13,367 bases of DNA from RGIG2206 sp045540915 (GTDB taxonomy: Bacteria > Bacillota > Clostridia > Oscillospirales > Acutalibacteraceae): the NCBI GenBank assembly GCA_045540915.1, contig JAZQID010000039.1, positions 1 to 13,367 on the forward strand, given 5' to 3'. Below the pieces are notes generated by a model that saw only the letters and a list, made by a program, of their open reading frames with translations, ran no database searches and was not told the origin of the DNA. The position numbers were made by a program, and so were the translations under genes. Below are positions 1-6,604 of this stretch, one piece after another. Position 1 is the stretch's first letter; each line of letters opens with the position of its first letter.

Positions 1-1
1 A

Positions 2-274
2 AATGCAGAAAATAGAAGCTGCCGATTTGTTTGTGCAATTGCATTAGCTATTCCTGATGAAGAAACTAAAGTTTTCACTGGAACAATTGAAGGGCAAGTT
101 GCTGAATCAATCAGTGGTAAAAACGGCTTTGGATATGACCCCATCTTCCTTTGCGGAGATTTAAGCTTTGCTGAAATGACCGACGAGCAGAAGGATAAGA
201 TAAGCCATCGAGGCGTTGCGTTGAGGAAGTTTGCAGTTATCATTAAGGATTATTTAGGAGATACAAAATGCTGA
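2..274 (+). CDS. rdgB: XTP/dITP pyrophosphatase (RdgB/HAM1 family), C-terminal part
   Basis: The gene is cut by the left window edge; about 90 C-terminal residues are visible in the frame starting at base 2, ending at a TGA at 272-274. The family hydrolyses non-canonical purine nucleotides (XTP, dITP, ITP) to monophosphates and pyrophosphate in the cytoplasm, keeping them out of DNA and RNA. The segment shows FTGTIEG, then the family signature GFGYDPIF, then the closing motif ISHRG near the C-terminus. These are the substrate-pocket motifs of RdgB from E. coli and YsnA from B. subtilis. The stop overlaps the yhbY start by 7 bases, so translation is probably coupled to the next gene. The N-terminal half lies outside the window, so length and start cannot be judged. 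Confidence 0.93.
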   Translation, partial: NAENRSCRFVCAIALAIPDEETKVFTGTIEGQVAESISGKNGFGYDPIFLCGDLSFAEMTDEQKDKISHRGVALRKFAVIIKDYLGDTKC

Positions 275-573
275 CAAGTAAACAAAGAGCACAGTTAAGA
301 GGAATGGCCAACGGCTTTGAGACCATCGTTCAGGTGGGCAAGGGCGGTGTTATTGACACCGTTATCAAGCAGGTTGATGATGCTCTCGAATCAAGGGAAC
401 TCATCAAGGGCAGAGTGCTTGAAACCTGTCCGACCAATTCCCGTGAAACTGCCGATATGCTTGCCGACGCTGTCGGTGCTGATGTCGTGCAGGTCATCGG
501 CTCAAAGTTTATACTTTACCGTGAAAGTAAGAATAACAAGCAGATAGTACTTGTGAAATCGAGGAAGAAATGA
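268..573 (+). CDS. yhbY: YhbY/CRM-domain ribosome-assembly RNA-binding protein
   Basis: This 101-residue protein is a single CRM (CRS1-YhbY) domain, the usual length for the bacterial family (YhbY in E. coli, YqeI in B. subtilis). Family members bind RNA and associate with precursors of the 50S ribosomal subunit. It opens with the typical LTSKQRAQLRG and has the GxxG RNA-binding loop as GKGG at residues 24-27, followed by the VIDTVIKQVDDALESRELIK helix region. The ATG at 268 is supported by AGGAG at 256-260, 7 bases upstream. It overlaps rdgB by 7 bases and nadD by 4 bases. yhbY beside nadD, yqeK and rsfS is a conserved Firmicutes order. The exact RNA target is inferred from the family and not visible in the sequence. 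Confidence 0.93.
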   Translation: MLTSKQRAQLRGMANGFETIVQVGKGGVIDTVIKQVDDALESRELIKGRVLETCPTNSRETADMLADAVGADVVQVIGSKFILYRESKNNKQIVLVKSRKK

Positions 574-1163
574 AAATTTTGATCTTCGGCGGGTCGTTCA
601 ACCCTGTCCACAATGGGCATCTCCATCTTTTCAGGGTTCTTCGTGACCTTGTAAAGCCTGATAAGACCCTCGTTATTCCGACCTATATTCCCGTGCATAA
701 GTCGGTCGGAGGGGATTTTCTTGCGCCTGAGCATCGTCTCGAGATGTGCAGACTTGCTTTTGATGATGAGGATGTCGAGGTCAGCAACCTTGAGATATCC
801 CAGTCAAAGCCCTGTTACAGCTTTGATACGCTGAATAAAATTCGCGAAATGTATCCCGATGCCGAGCTTTATCTTGCCTGCGGTACTGATATGTTCCTCA
901 CCTTTGACCAATGGTACAGATACAGGGATATTTATCAGCTTGCGACTATATGCGCCGTTGCGCGTGATGACAGTCTTGATAAGATGAAGGCGTTTGCAAA
1001 GGAACAGGAAAAGCTCGGTATGAAATATCTGCTGTCACAGGCAGAGCCTTATGTCATTTCTTCGTCCGATATTCGCGATATGTTACGCAAGGGTGAGGAC
1101 GCTTCTGCACATCTGCCGAATGCGGTAAATGAATATATCAGCCAAAACGGATTGTATAGGTGA
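570..1163 (+). CDS. nadD: Nicotinate-nucleotide adenylyltransferase
   Basis: The 197-residue protein matches NadD, which transfers AMP from ATP to nicotinate mononucleotide, giving deamido-NAD in the NAD synthesis pathway. The nucleotidyltransferase signature GGSFNPVHNGH is at residues 7-17, holding the (T/H)xxH-type catalytic pair. LACGTDMFLTFDQW around 102-115 matches the family's G(A/T)D segment. The second ATP-binding motif, ISSSDIR, is at 163-169. Length agrees with the B. subtilis protein (about 190 residues). ATG at 570 overlaps the yhbY stop in an ATGA; GAGGAA at 561-566 lies only 3 bases upstream, a short spacing, so coupled translation from yhbY is likely. The stop at 1161-1163 overlaps the ribosome binding site of yqeK. 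Confidence 0.96.
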   Translation: MKILIFGGSFNPVHNGHLHLFRVLRDLVKPDKTLVIPTYIPVHKSVGGDFLAPEHRLEMCRLAFDDEDVEVSNLEISQSKPCYSFDTLNKIREMYPDAELYLACGTDMFLTFDQWYRYRDIYQLATICAVARDDSLDKMKAFAKEQEKLGMKYLLSQAEPYVISSSDIRDMLRKGEDASAHLPNAVNEYISQNGLYR

Positions 1164-1168
1164 GCGGT

Positions 1169-1726
1169 ATGACGATCGAACAAATCAAAGAGCATCTTTC
1201 GTCTACATTGTCGGAGAAAAGATACAGGCACAGTTTAGCGGTTGCCGATATGGCGTACGAACTTGCGAAGATCCACTCAGCAGATGCTGATAAAGCCTAT
1301 CTTGCAGGGCTTGTCCACGACGTAATGCGTGAATATCCTGCCGATAGGGTGAGTGAGTATTTCGACGAAAATTTAATCGAGTGGAACGAGTTTGAGCGAA
1401 ATGCTCCTAATCTGTGGCACGCTATGATGGGTGCCAACGAGATAAAGGTCAGGTTCGGAATTGATGACCCTGATATTATCAACGCGGTTCGATACCATAC
1501 CACCGCGAGAGCCGGAATGTCGCTGCTTGAGAAGATAATCTATATCGCTGACTGCACGTCTGCCGACCGCAATTACAGCGATGTCGACGATTACCGGAGG
1601 CGAGCGCGAACTGATCTTGACGATGCAGTAAAGGGTGCGTTGGAGTTTTGCCGCGACAGTTTGAATGCAAGAGGAATACCTATACACCCCGATACCCTCG
1701 CGGCATTAAATGAATTTTCAAGTTGA
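1169..1726 (+). CDS. yqeK: YqeK HD-domain dinucleoside tetraphosphate hydrolase
   Basis: The protein belongs to the YqeK branch of the HD superfamily; B. subtilis YqeK is reported to split diadenosine tetraphosphate symmetrically into two ADP. Metal-binding residues typical of the family are visible: H21 (in RYRHS), H50-D51, H84 (in LWHA), H110 (in RYHT) and D128 (in YIAD). The lysine that often follows the HD pair (HDxxK) is arginine here (HDVMR). I chose the ATG at 1169, giving 185 residues, because AGGTGA at 1158-1163 lies 5 bases upstream. An in-frame GTG at 1160 would add three residues but sits inside that ribosome binding site. It follows nadD almost without a gap, and the order nadD-yqeK-rsfS is conserved in Firmicutes. 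Confidence 0.92.
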   Translation: MTIEQIKEHLSSTLSEKRYRHSLAVADMAYELAKIHSADADKAYLAGLVHDVMREYPADRVSEYFDENLIEWNEFERNAPNLWHAMMGANEIKVRFGIDDPDIINAVRYHTTARAGMSLLEKIIYIADCTSADRNYSDVDDYRRRARTDLDDAVKGALEFCRDSLNARGIPIHPDTLAALNEFSS

Positions 1727-1729
1727 TTA

Positions 1730-1758
1730 TTGAAAACCGCTTGCGGTTGTTATATAAT
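1730..1758 (+). promoter_or_regulatory. Sigma-A type promoter of rsfS-leuS
   Basis: TTGAAA at 1730-1735 and a perfect TATAAT at 1753-1758 are separated by 17 bases, close to the vegetative consensus. A start near 1765 would leave a leader of about 28 bases before the rsfS ATG. The -35 begins just after the yqeK stop at 1724-1726, so rsfS and leuS can be transcribed apart from the upstream operon. The spacer holds a perfect dyad, AACCGC-TT-GCGGTT (1735-1748). Confidence 0.7.
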
Positions 1759-1792
1759 AGCGTATAGTTAAAATAAATGTTTGAGGTGTCCA

Positions 1793-2161
1793 ATGAATAG
1801 CATTGATATTTTGAAGACCGCCGCTGAGGCGCTGAATGAAAAGAAGGCAGTCGATCTGTTTGCTACCAAGATCTCTGAGTTGACGGTGCTGACCGACTAC
1901 TTTTTGATTGCAAACGGTACTTCTACCACCCACGTGCGTTCACTTGCGGAGGAGGTAGAGGACAAGCTGTCCAAAGCAGGTGTTGAGCCTAAATCGATCG
2001 AAGGCCGTGCGACCGGTTGGATCTTGCTTGATTACGGTAGTGTAGTAGTTCACGTGTTTACTAAGGAAGCGCGCGACACCTATAGCCTCGAAAGACTTTG
2101 GGTTGACGGCGAACAGGTTGACCTCGTAGAGCTCATCGGGGATGAAGGGGAGGAAAAGTAA
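1793..2161 (+). CDS. rsfS: Ribosomal silencing factor RsfS
   Basis: The product is a 122-residue RsfS (YbeB/DUF143 family, YqeL in B. subtilis). Family members bind protein L14 on the 50S subunit and block joining of the 30S subunit, lowering translation in starvation. The conserved core is clear: TDYFLIANGTSTTHVRSLA at residues 34-52, GRATGWILLDYGSVVVHVF at 71-89 and YSLERLW at 97-103, with the aromatic and acidic residues expected in the L14-binding half. I chose the ATG at 1793 because GAGGTG at 1783-1788 lies 4 bases upstream; an in-frame TTG at 1781 would overlap that site. The stop TAA (2159-2161) directly abuts the GTG of leuS, so the two are surely cotranscribed. Confidence 0.95.
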   Translation: MNSIDILKTAAEALNEKKAVDLFATKISELTVLTDYFLIANGTSTTHVRSLAEEVEDKLSKAGVEPKSIEGRATGWILLDYGSVVVHVFTKEARDTYSLERLWVDGEQVDLVELIGDEGEEK

Positions 2162-4564
2162 GTGAGATACGATTTTAGCACGATAGAAAAGAAATGGCAG
2201 GACAAATGGGATGAGAGCGGCGTTTTCCACGCTGAGAACAACAGCTCCAAGCCTAAGTTCTACGGCCTTGTTGAGTTTCCGTACCCTTCCGGTCAGGGAC
2301 TTCACGTAGGTCATCCCCGTTCCTATACTGCTCTCGATATTATTTGCCGCAAGAAGCGTTTGCAGGGCTATAACGTCCTTTATCCTATGGGATGGGATGC
2401 CTTTGGCCTTCCGACCGAAAACTTCGCGATCAAGAATCACATTCATCCCGAGATAGTTACCAAGCAGAACATCGCTCATTTTAAGCAGCAGCTGAAGATG
2501 CTCGGCTTTTCTTTCGACTGGCAGCGCGAGATAGACACCACCGATCCCAACTATTACAAGTGGACCCAGTGGATATTCCTGCAGATGTTTAAGCGCGGTC
2601 TTGCATATAAAAAGGAGATGTCGGTCAATTGGTGTACCTCCTGCAAGTGCGTTCTTGCAAATGAGGAGGTCGTCAACGGCGTTTGCGAGCGTTGCTCAAG
2701 TGAGGTCGTTCACAAGGTCAAGAGCCAGTGGATGCTTAAGATCACCGCTTATGCCGAGCGTTTGCTCAAGGACCTGGACAGTGTTGATTATATTGAGCGT
2801 GTCAAGATCCAGCAGCGTAACTGGATCGGCAAGTCGACAGGTGCGCAGGTCAAGTTTAAGACCACCTTCGGTGAGGAATTGGTCGTCTACACTACCAGAC
2901 CCGACACCCTTTTCGGCGCTACTTATATGGTTATTTCTCCCGAGCATCCTATTTTGGAAACAGCCGCTGACAAGATTACTAACATAGACGCCATTCACGC
3001 CTATCAGGCTGAGGCGGCCAAGAAGTCCGACTTCGAGCGCACAGAAATGGCCAAGGATAAGACGGGTGTTCGTATCGAGGGCTTTGCGGCTATCAACCCC
3101 TTGACTAATACGGAAATCCCGATATTCGTCTCCGATTACGTGCTCGTTTCCTACGGAACGGGTGCCATTATGGCGGTTCCTGCCCACGATACTCGCGACT
3201 GGGAATTTGCAAAGAAGTTTGACCTGCCTATCATCGAGGTAGTTCAGGGTGGCAACGTTCAAGAGGCCGCCTTTACCGATTGTGATACCGGCGTTATGGT
3301 CAATTCGGGATTCCTTAACGGCTTGAGCGTCGAGGAGGCTAAAAAGGCTATCATTGATTACCTCGCAAAAGAGGGAATAGGCGAGAGCAAGACCAATTAT
3401 AAGCTTCGCGACTGGATATTTTCCCGTCAGCGTTATTGGGGCGAGCCCATTCCGATCATTCATTGTGACTGTTGCGGATTTGTCCCCGTTGATGAAAAGG
3501 AATTGCCAGTAACTCTGCCGATGGTCGACTCCTATGAGCCTACCGATAACGGTGAATCGCCGCTTGCCAATATCGACGAGTGGGTCAATGTCAAGTGTCC
3601 CAAGTGCGGTGCCGACGCTAAGAGAGAGACCGATACTATGCCGCAGTGGGCAGGCTCGTCCTGGTACTTCCTGCGTTACTGCGACCCCACTAATCCTGAT
3701 TCTTTTGCATCGAAAGAGGCTATGGAGTATTGGCAGCAGCTCGACTGGTACAACGGCGGTATGGAGCACACTACACTCCATCTGCTTTACAGCCGCTTCT
3801 GGCATAAGTTCCTTTACGATATCGGCGTAGTGCCCAATCCCGAGCCTTATGCTAAGCGCACGAGCCACGGTATGATCCTCGGTGAAAACGGCGAAAAGAT
3901 GTCTAAGTCGCGCGGCAACGTCGTCAACCCCGACGATATCGTCAACGAGTACGGCGCCGATACTATGCGTCTGTATGAGATGTTCATCGGTGACTTTGAG
4001 AAGTCGGCTCCTTGGAGTTCTAATTCTATTAAGGGTTGCCGCCGCTTCCTTGAGCGCGTATGGTCGCTTCAGGATAACTTGGTTAAGTCGGACGAGTACA
4101 GTTCCAAGCTTGAGTCGGCCTTCCACAAGACTATCAAGAAGGTCACCTCCGACATCGACGAGATGAAGTTTAACACCGCCATCGCCGCCCTTATGGCTCT
4201 GCTCAATGAATGCGGCAATCAGCCTTTGACTGTGGCCGAGCTCAAGACCTTCATTCTCTTGCTCAGCCCATTTGCACCGCATATCTGCGAGGAAATGTGG
4301 GAGCTTAACGGCTTTGGAGGTACCATCAACGACCAGAAGTGGCCCGAGTATGATGAGGCTAAATGCGTTGATTCGAGCGTTGAGATCGTTGTTCAGGTCA
4401 ACGGCAAGGTGCGTACCAAGATGATAGTTGCGGTCGATGCCGCGCAGGAAGATGTCCTTGCGGCCGCTAAAGCAGATGAGAAGATCGCTTCTCAGCTTGA
4501 GGGCAAGACTATCGTCAAGGAACTTTACATTCGCGGAAAGCTTGTCAATATAGTAGTAAAATAA
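2162..4564 (+). CDS. leuS: Leucyl-tRNA synthetase
   Basis: This class I aminoacyl-tRNA synthetase charges tRNA-Leu with leucine in the cytoplasm. At 800 residues it has full bacterial length. The HIGH-type signature is HVGH at residues 48-51, after FPYPSGQGL; KMSKS is at 579-583. The CP1 editing domain, which removes mischarged residues, shows TTRPDTLFG near residue 245 and GTGAIMAVPAHDTRDWEFA near 332-350, including the conserved aspartate and threonine-rich regions. CxxC pairs (CTSCKC, CERC, CDCC, CPKC) suggest zinc-type knuckles. Translation starts at GTG 2162, supported by AGGGGAGG at 2146-2153, 8 bases upstream inside the rsfS 3' end. There is no room for a T-box leader in front of the gene itself. 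A terminator follows the stop within 10 bases. Confidence 0.97.
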   Translation: MRYDFSTIEKKWQDKWDESGVFHAENNSSKPKFYGLVEFPYPSGQGLHVGHPRSYTALDIICRKKRLQGYNVLYPMGWDAFGLPTENFAIKNHIHPEIVTKQNIAHFKQQLKMLGFSFDWQREIDTTDPNYYKWTQWIFLQMFKRGLAYKKEMSVNWCTSCKCVLANEEVVNGVCERCSSEVVHKVKSQWMLKITAYAERLLKDLDSVDYIERVKIQQRNWIGKSTGAQVKFKTTFGEELVVYTTRPDTLFGATYMVISPEHPILETAADKITNIDAIHAYQAEAAKKSDFERTEMAKDKTGVRIEGFAAINPLTNTEIPIFVSDYVLVSYGTGAIMAVPAHDTRDWEFAKKFDLPIIEVVQGGNVQEAAFTDCDTGVMVNSGFLNGLSVEEAKKAIIDYLAKEGIGESKTNYKLRDWIFSRQRYWGEPIPIIHCDCCGFVPVDEKELPVTLPMVDSYEPTDNGESPLANIDEWVNVKCPKCGADAKRETDTMPQWAGSSWYFLRYCDPTNPDSFASKEAMEYWQQLDWYNGGMEHTTLHLLYSRFWHKFLYDIGVVPNPEPYAKRTSHGMILGENGEKMSKSRGNVVNPDDIVNEYGADTMRLYEMFIGDFEKSAPWSSNSIKGCRRFLERVWSLQDNLVKSDEYSSKLESAFHKTIKKVTSDIDEMKFNTAIAALMALLNECGNQPLTVAELKTFILLLSPFAPHICEEMWELNGFGGTINDQKWPEYDEAKCVDSSVEIVVQVNGKVRTKMIVAVDAAQEDVLAAAKADEKIASQLEGKTIVKELYIRGKLVNIVVK

Positions 4565-4569
4565 CCATA

Positions 4570-4608
4570 AAAGAGGTGTCGTTTGACGGCACCTCTTTGT
4601 CATTTTTT
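4570..4608 (+). terminator. Intrinsic terminator of rsfS-leuS
   Basis: AAAGAGGTGTCG (4570-4581) pairs with CGGCACCTCTTT (4587-4598), a 12-base-pair stem with one G-U pair and a 5-base loop. A run of six T follows at 4603-4608, four bases after the stem. It begins 5 bases after the leuS stop. Confidence 0.85.
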
Positions 4609-4640
4609 ATTATCACGAATAGAGTGGTAGTGGTGATCCT

Positions 4641-5309
4641 ATGAAACACTACCCAAAACCAAAATACATAGCAATTTTCAGGCTCATTGTTGTCCTACTT
4701 GTAGGCTTTATAATACTTTTCGATCTTCAATGGCGTCCGATGCTGCTGGCCTGCGCAAGATCACAAGCAAAGCTATCAATGACTCAGGCGATAAACGATT
4801 CCTTTGAGTACGCATTCAGCAAGCGCGATGTGACACTTGATTTTTCAACCGTTCGGTATGGGTCGGATGGCGATGTCAAAAGCATTTCGGTCAACAATAC
4901 AGCGTTAAATGATCTGAAATTAAAATTTGTCGACCACTTTGTTGATAATGCTCAGGGTACAGTTGATTTTAGTGTTACTCTCGGGACCCTGTCTGGAATC
5001 AGCTATTTCAACTGCCTTGGGCCTTTTATGAAATTTTTTGCGGAAATATCCCAATATCCCGAAGTGCAATTTGTCAGCAGTTTCGAGGCGCAGGGTATAA
5101 ACCAGACGATACATAGAATAGTTTTGAAGGTCGACGTAGACGTCAACTACATATTTCCCGGTGGAAGTGACTCTGACAACGTTATATCTGAATACGTGGT
5201 CTCCGAAACGGTCATAGTGGGCAACGTCCCCGATTCATATACCAATATCATCCAAAACGGCAAAACAATTCCCGACACAGCAGATACTGTTAAAATATTT
5301 GGGGATTAG
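4641..5309 (+). CDS. yunB: Sporulation protein YunB
   Basis: The 222-residue protein resembles YunB, a protein made in the B. subtilis mother cell under sigma-E and needed for full sporulation; its biochemical role is not known. One membrane segment spans about residues 10-28, preceded by basic residues (KHYPKPK), so the bulk should lie outside the cytoplasmic face. Two stretches identify the family: SFEAQGINQTIHR at 147-159 and ETVIVGNVPDSYTN at 189-202. It is slightly shorter than the Bacillus protein. The ATG at 4641 follows GGTGATCC (4632-4639), which pairs with the 3' end of 16S rRNA somewhat displaced from the usual AGGAGG core. The gene stands alone between the leuS terminator and the next promoter. 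I could not see a convincing sigma-E promoter. Its presence suggests a spore-former. Confidence 0.87.
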   Translation: MKHYPKPKYIAIFRLIVVLLVGFIILFDLQWRPMLLACARSQAKLSMTQAINDSFEYAFSKRDVTLDFSTVRYGSDGDVKSISVNNTALNDLKLKFVDHFVDNAQGTVDFSVTLGTLSGISYFNCLGPFMKFFAEISQYPEVQFVSSFEAQGINQTIHRIVLKVDVDVNYIFPGGSDSDNVISEYVVSETVIVGNVPDSYTNIIQNGKTIPDTADTVKIFGD

Positions 5310-5313
5310 GTAA

Positions 5314-5342
5314 TTGAAAAGGAAACACAAATGTGATATTAT
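5314..5342 (+). promoter_or_regulatory. Extended -10 promoter of the flavoprotein-ispH/rpsA operon
   Basis: TTGAAA (5314-5319), a 17-base spacer and TATTAT (5337-5342) form a good vegetative promoter, strengthened by an extended -10 TGA (5334-5336). The start should lie near 5349, leaving a leader of about 29 bases. An imperfect dyad (ATGTGATAT-T-ATATCTCAT, 5331-5349) overlaps the -10 and start. Confidence 0.65.
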
Positions 5343-5377
5343 ATCTCATATAATAAAACTTAATTTTGGAGTTTTGT

Positions 5378-6601
5378 ATGAAGGTCGTAATTATCGGTGG
5401 CGGAGCAGCAGGCTTGCTTGCCGCCGCAAAAGCACGGGACAACGGAAATTCGGTCACTGTAATCGAACGTAACCCTCGTGTTGCGAGAAAGGTTATGATA
5501 ACGGGTAAAGGCCGTTGTAACCTGACTAATGCCTGCGATTTCAATGAGTTTCTTGATAATGTTCCGCGTAATCCTAAGTTTATGTTCAGCGCGTTGAGGT
5601 CGTTTGGCGTGCAGGATATTATGGACTACGTCGAGGCACAGGGTGTGCCGCTGAAGATCGAGAGGGGAAACCGCGTTTTTCCTTGCTCGGATAGGGCGGT
5701 TGACGTGGTCGATGCGCTCTACCGCGCCTGCAAGGGATGCCGCTTTCTGTTCGGTAAGCGTGCAACTGAGCTCGCGGTTGAAGACGGACGCGTTGTTGGT
5801 GTTCGCCTTGATAGCGGTGAATATATTGCCGCGGACAGCGTTATCGTAGCTACCGGCGGTATGTCATATTCGGCTACCGGATCGGACGGTGACGGATATC
5901 GCTTTGCGCGAAGTGTCGGTCACACGGTCACACCTTTGCAGCCTTCTCTGATTCCGCTTGAAATAGAGGAAGGTTTTTGCAAGGATCTGATGGGCCTTTC
6001 TTTGCGAAACGTTACCCTGCGTCTTGTTAAAGGCTGCAAGGCTATTTATGAGGATTTCGGCGAGATGCTTTTTACCCATTTCGGTATCAGCGGCCCCATA
6101 GTTTTGAGCGCATCTGCCCATATCGACGACATCGATGGGGTGTCGGTCGAGCTTGACCTTAAGCCTGCTCTGACATTCGAGCAGTTGGACGCGAGGGTTC
6201 TTCGCGACTTTGAGAAATACTCTAACAGGGAACTTCAAAACGCGCTTGACGAACTGCTTCCGAAGCGTATGATAAACATCATTATCAGCGCCGCAAAATT
6301 GGATCCAACCGTTCGGGTCAATCAGATGTCAAAGTCAATGAGGACCGCCCTTATCAATAGTATTAAGCGGTTTAGTATGACCGTCAAGGGCTTTCGCCCT
6401 ATCGACGAAGCAATTATTACAAGAGGCGGAGTGTCCGTTCGCGAGATCGATCCGAAAACTATGGAGTCCAAGCTCTGCGGGGGACTCTATTTCGCAGGCG
6501 AGGTGCTGGATGTTGACGGCTATACCGGCGGATTTAATCTGCAGATTGCATTTTCGACAGGTGCCGCCGCTGGTAATGCACAAAGTTTTAAGGAGATATG
6601 A
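5378..6601 (+). CDS. HI0933/YhiN-family FAD-dependent oxidoreductase
   Basis: This 407-residue flavoprotein belongs to the HI0933/YhiN/YtfP family, often annotated as BaiN-like or aminoacetone-oxidase-like; the true substrate of most members is unknown. The N-terminal Rossmann fold binds FAD: GGGAAG at residues 7-12 and an acidic residue, E30, closing the second strand. The family hallmark GKGRCNLTN is at 43-51. A second FAD-contact block near the C-terminus (about 370-399) contains LYFAGEVLDVDGYTGGFNLQ followed by AFSTGAAAG. I chose the ATG at 5378, with GGAG at 5368-5371 six bases upstream; an upstream in-frame TTG at 5366 overlaps that site. Three bases separate its TGA from the ispH/rpsA start, so the two genes are cotranscribed. 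Linkage to ispH does not by itself show a role in isoprenoid synthesis. Confidence 0.9.
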   Translation: MKVVIIGGGAAGLLAAAKARDNGNSVTVIERNPRVARKVMITGKGRCNLTNACDFNEFLDNVPRNPKFMFSALRSFGVQDIMDYVEAQGVPLKIERGNRVFPCSDRAVDVVDALYRACKGCRFLFGKRATELAVEDGRVVGVRLDSGEYIAADSVIVATGGMSYSATGSDGDGYRFARSVGHTVTPLQPSLIPLEIEEGFCKDLMGLSLRNVTLRLVKGCKAIYEDFGEMLFTHFGISGPIVLSASAHIDDIDGVSVELDLKPALTFEQLDARVLRDFEKYSNRELQNALDELLPKRMINIIISAAKLDPTVRVNQMSKSMRTALINSIKRFSMTVKGFRPIDEAIITRGGVSVREIDPKTMESKLCGGLYFAGEVLDVDGYTGGFNLQIAFSTGAAAGNAQSFKEI

Positions 6602-6604
6602 TTT

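Noticed and set aside
2696..4603. Long reverse-strand open frame opposite leuS (635 codons)
   Set aside because: It is a shadow of leuS codon bias: no recognisable domain, no start signal, and leuS is certain.
4583..4613. Possible promoter for yunB: TTGACG with TATTAT, spacing 19
   Set aside because: It overlaps the leuS terminator, the spacing is poor, and a sporulation gene would be expected to use sigma-E, whose motifs I could not find.
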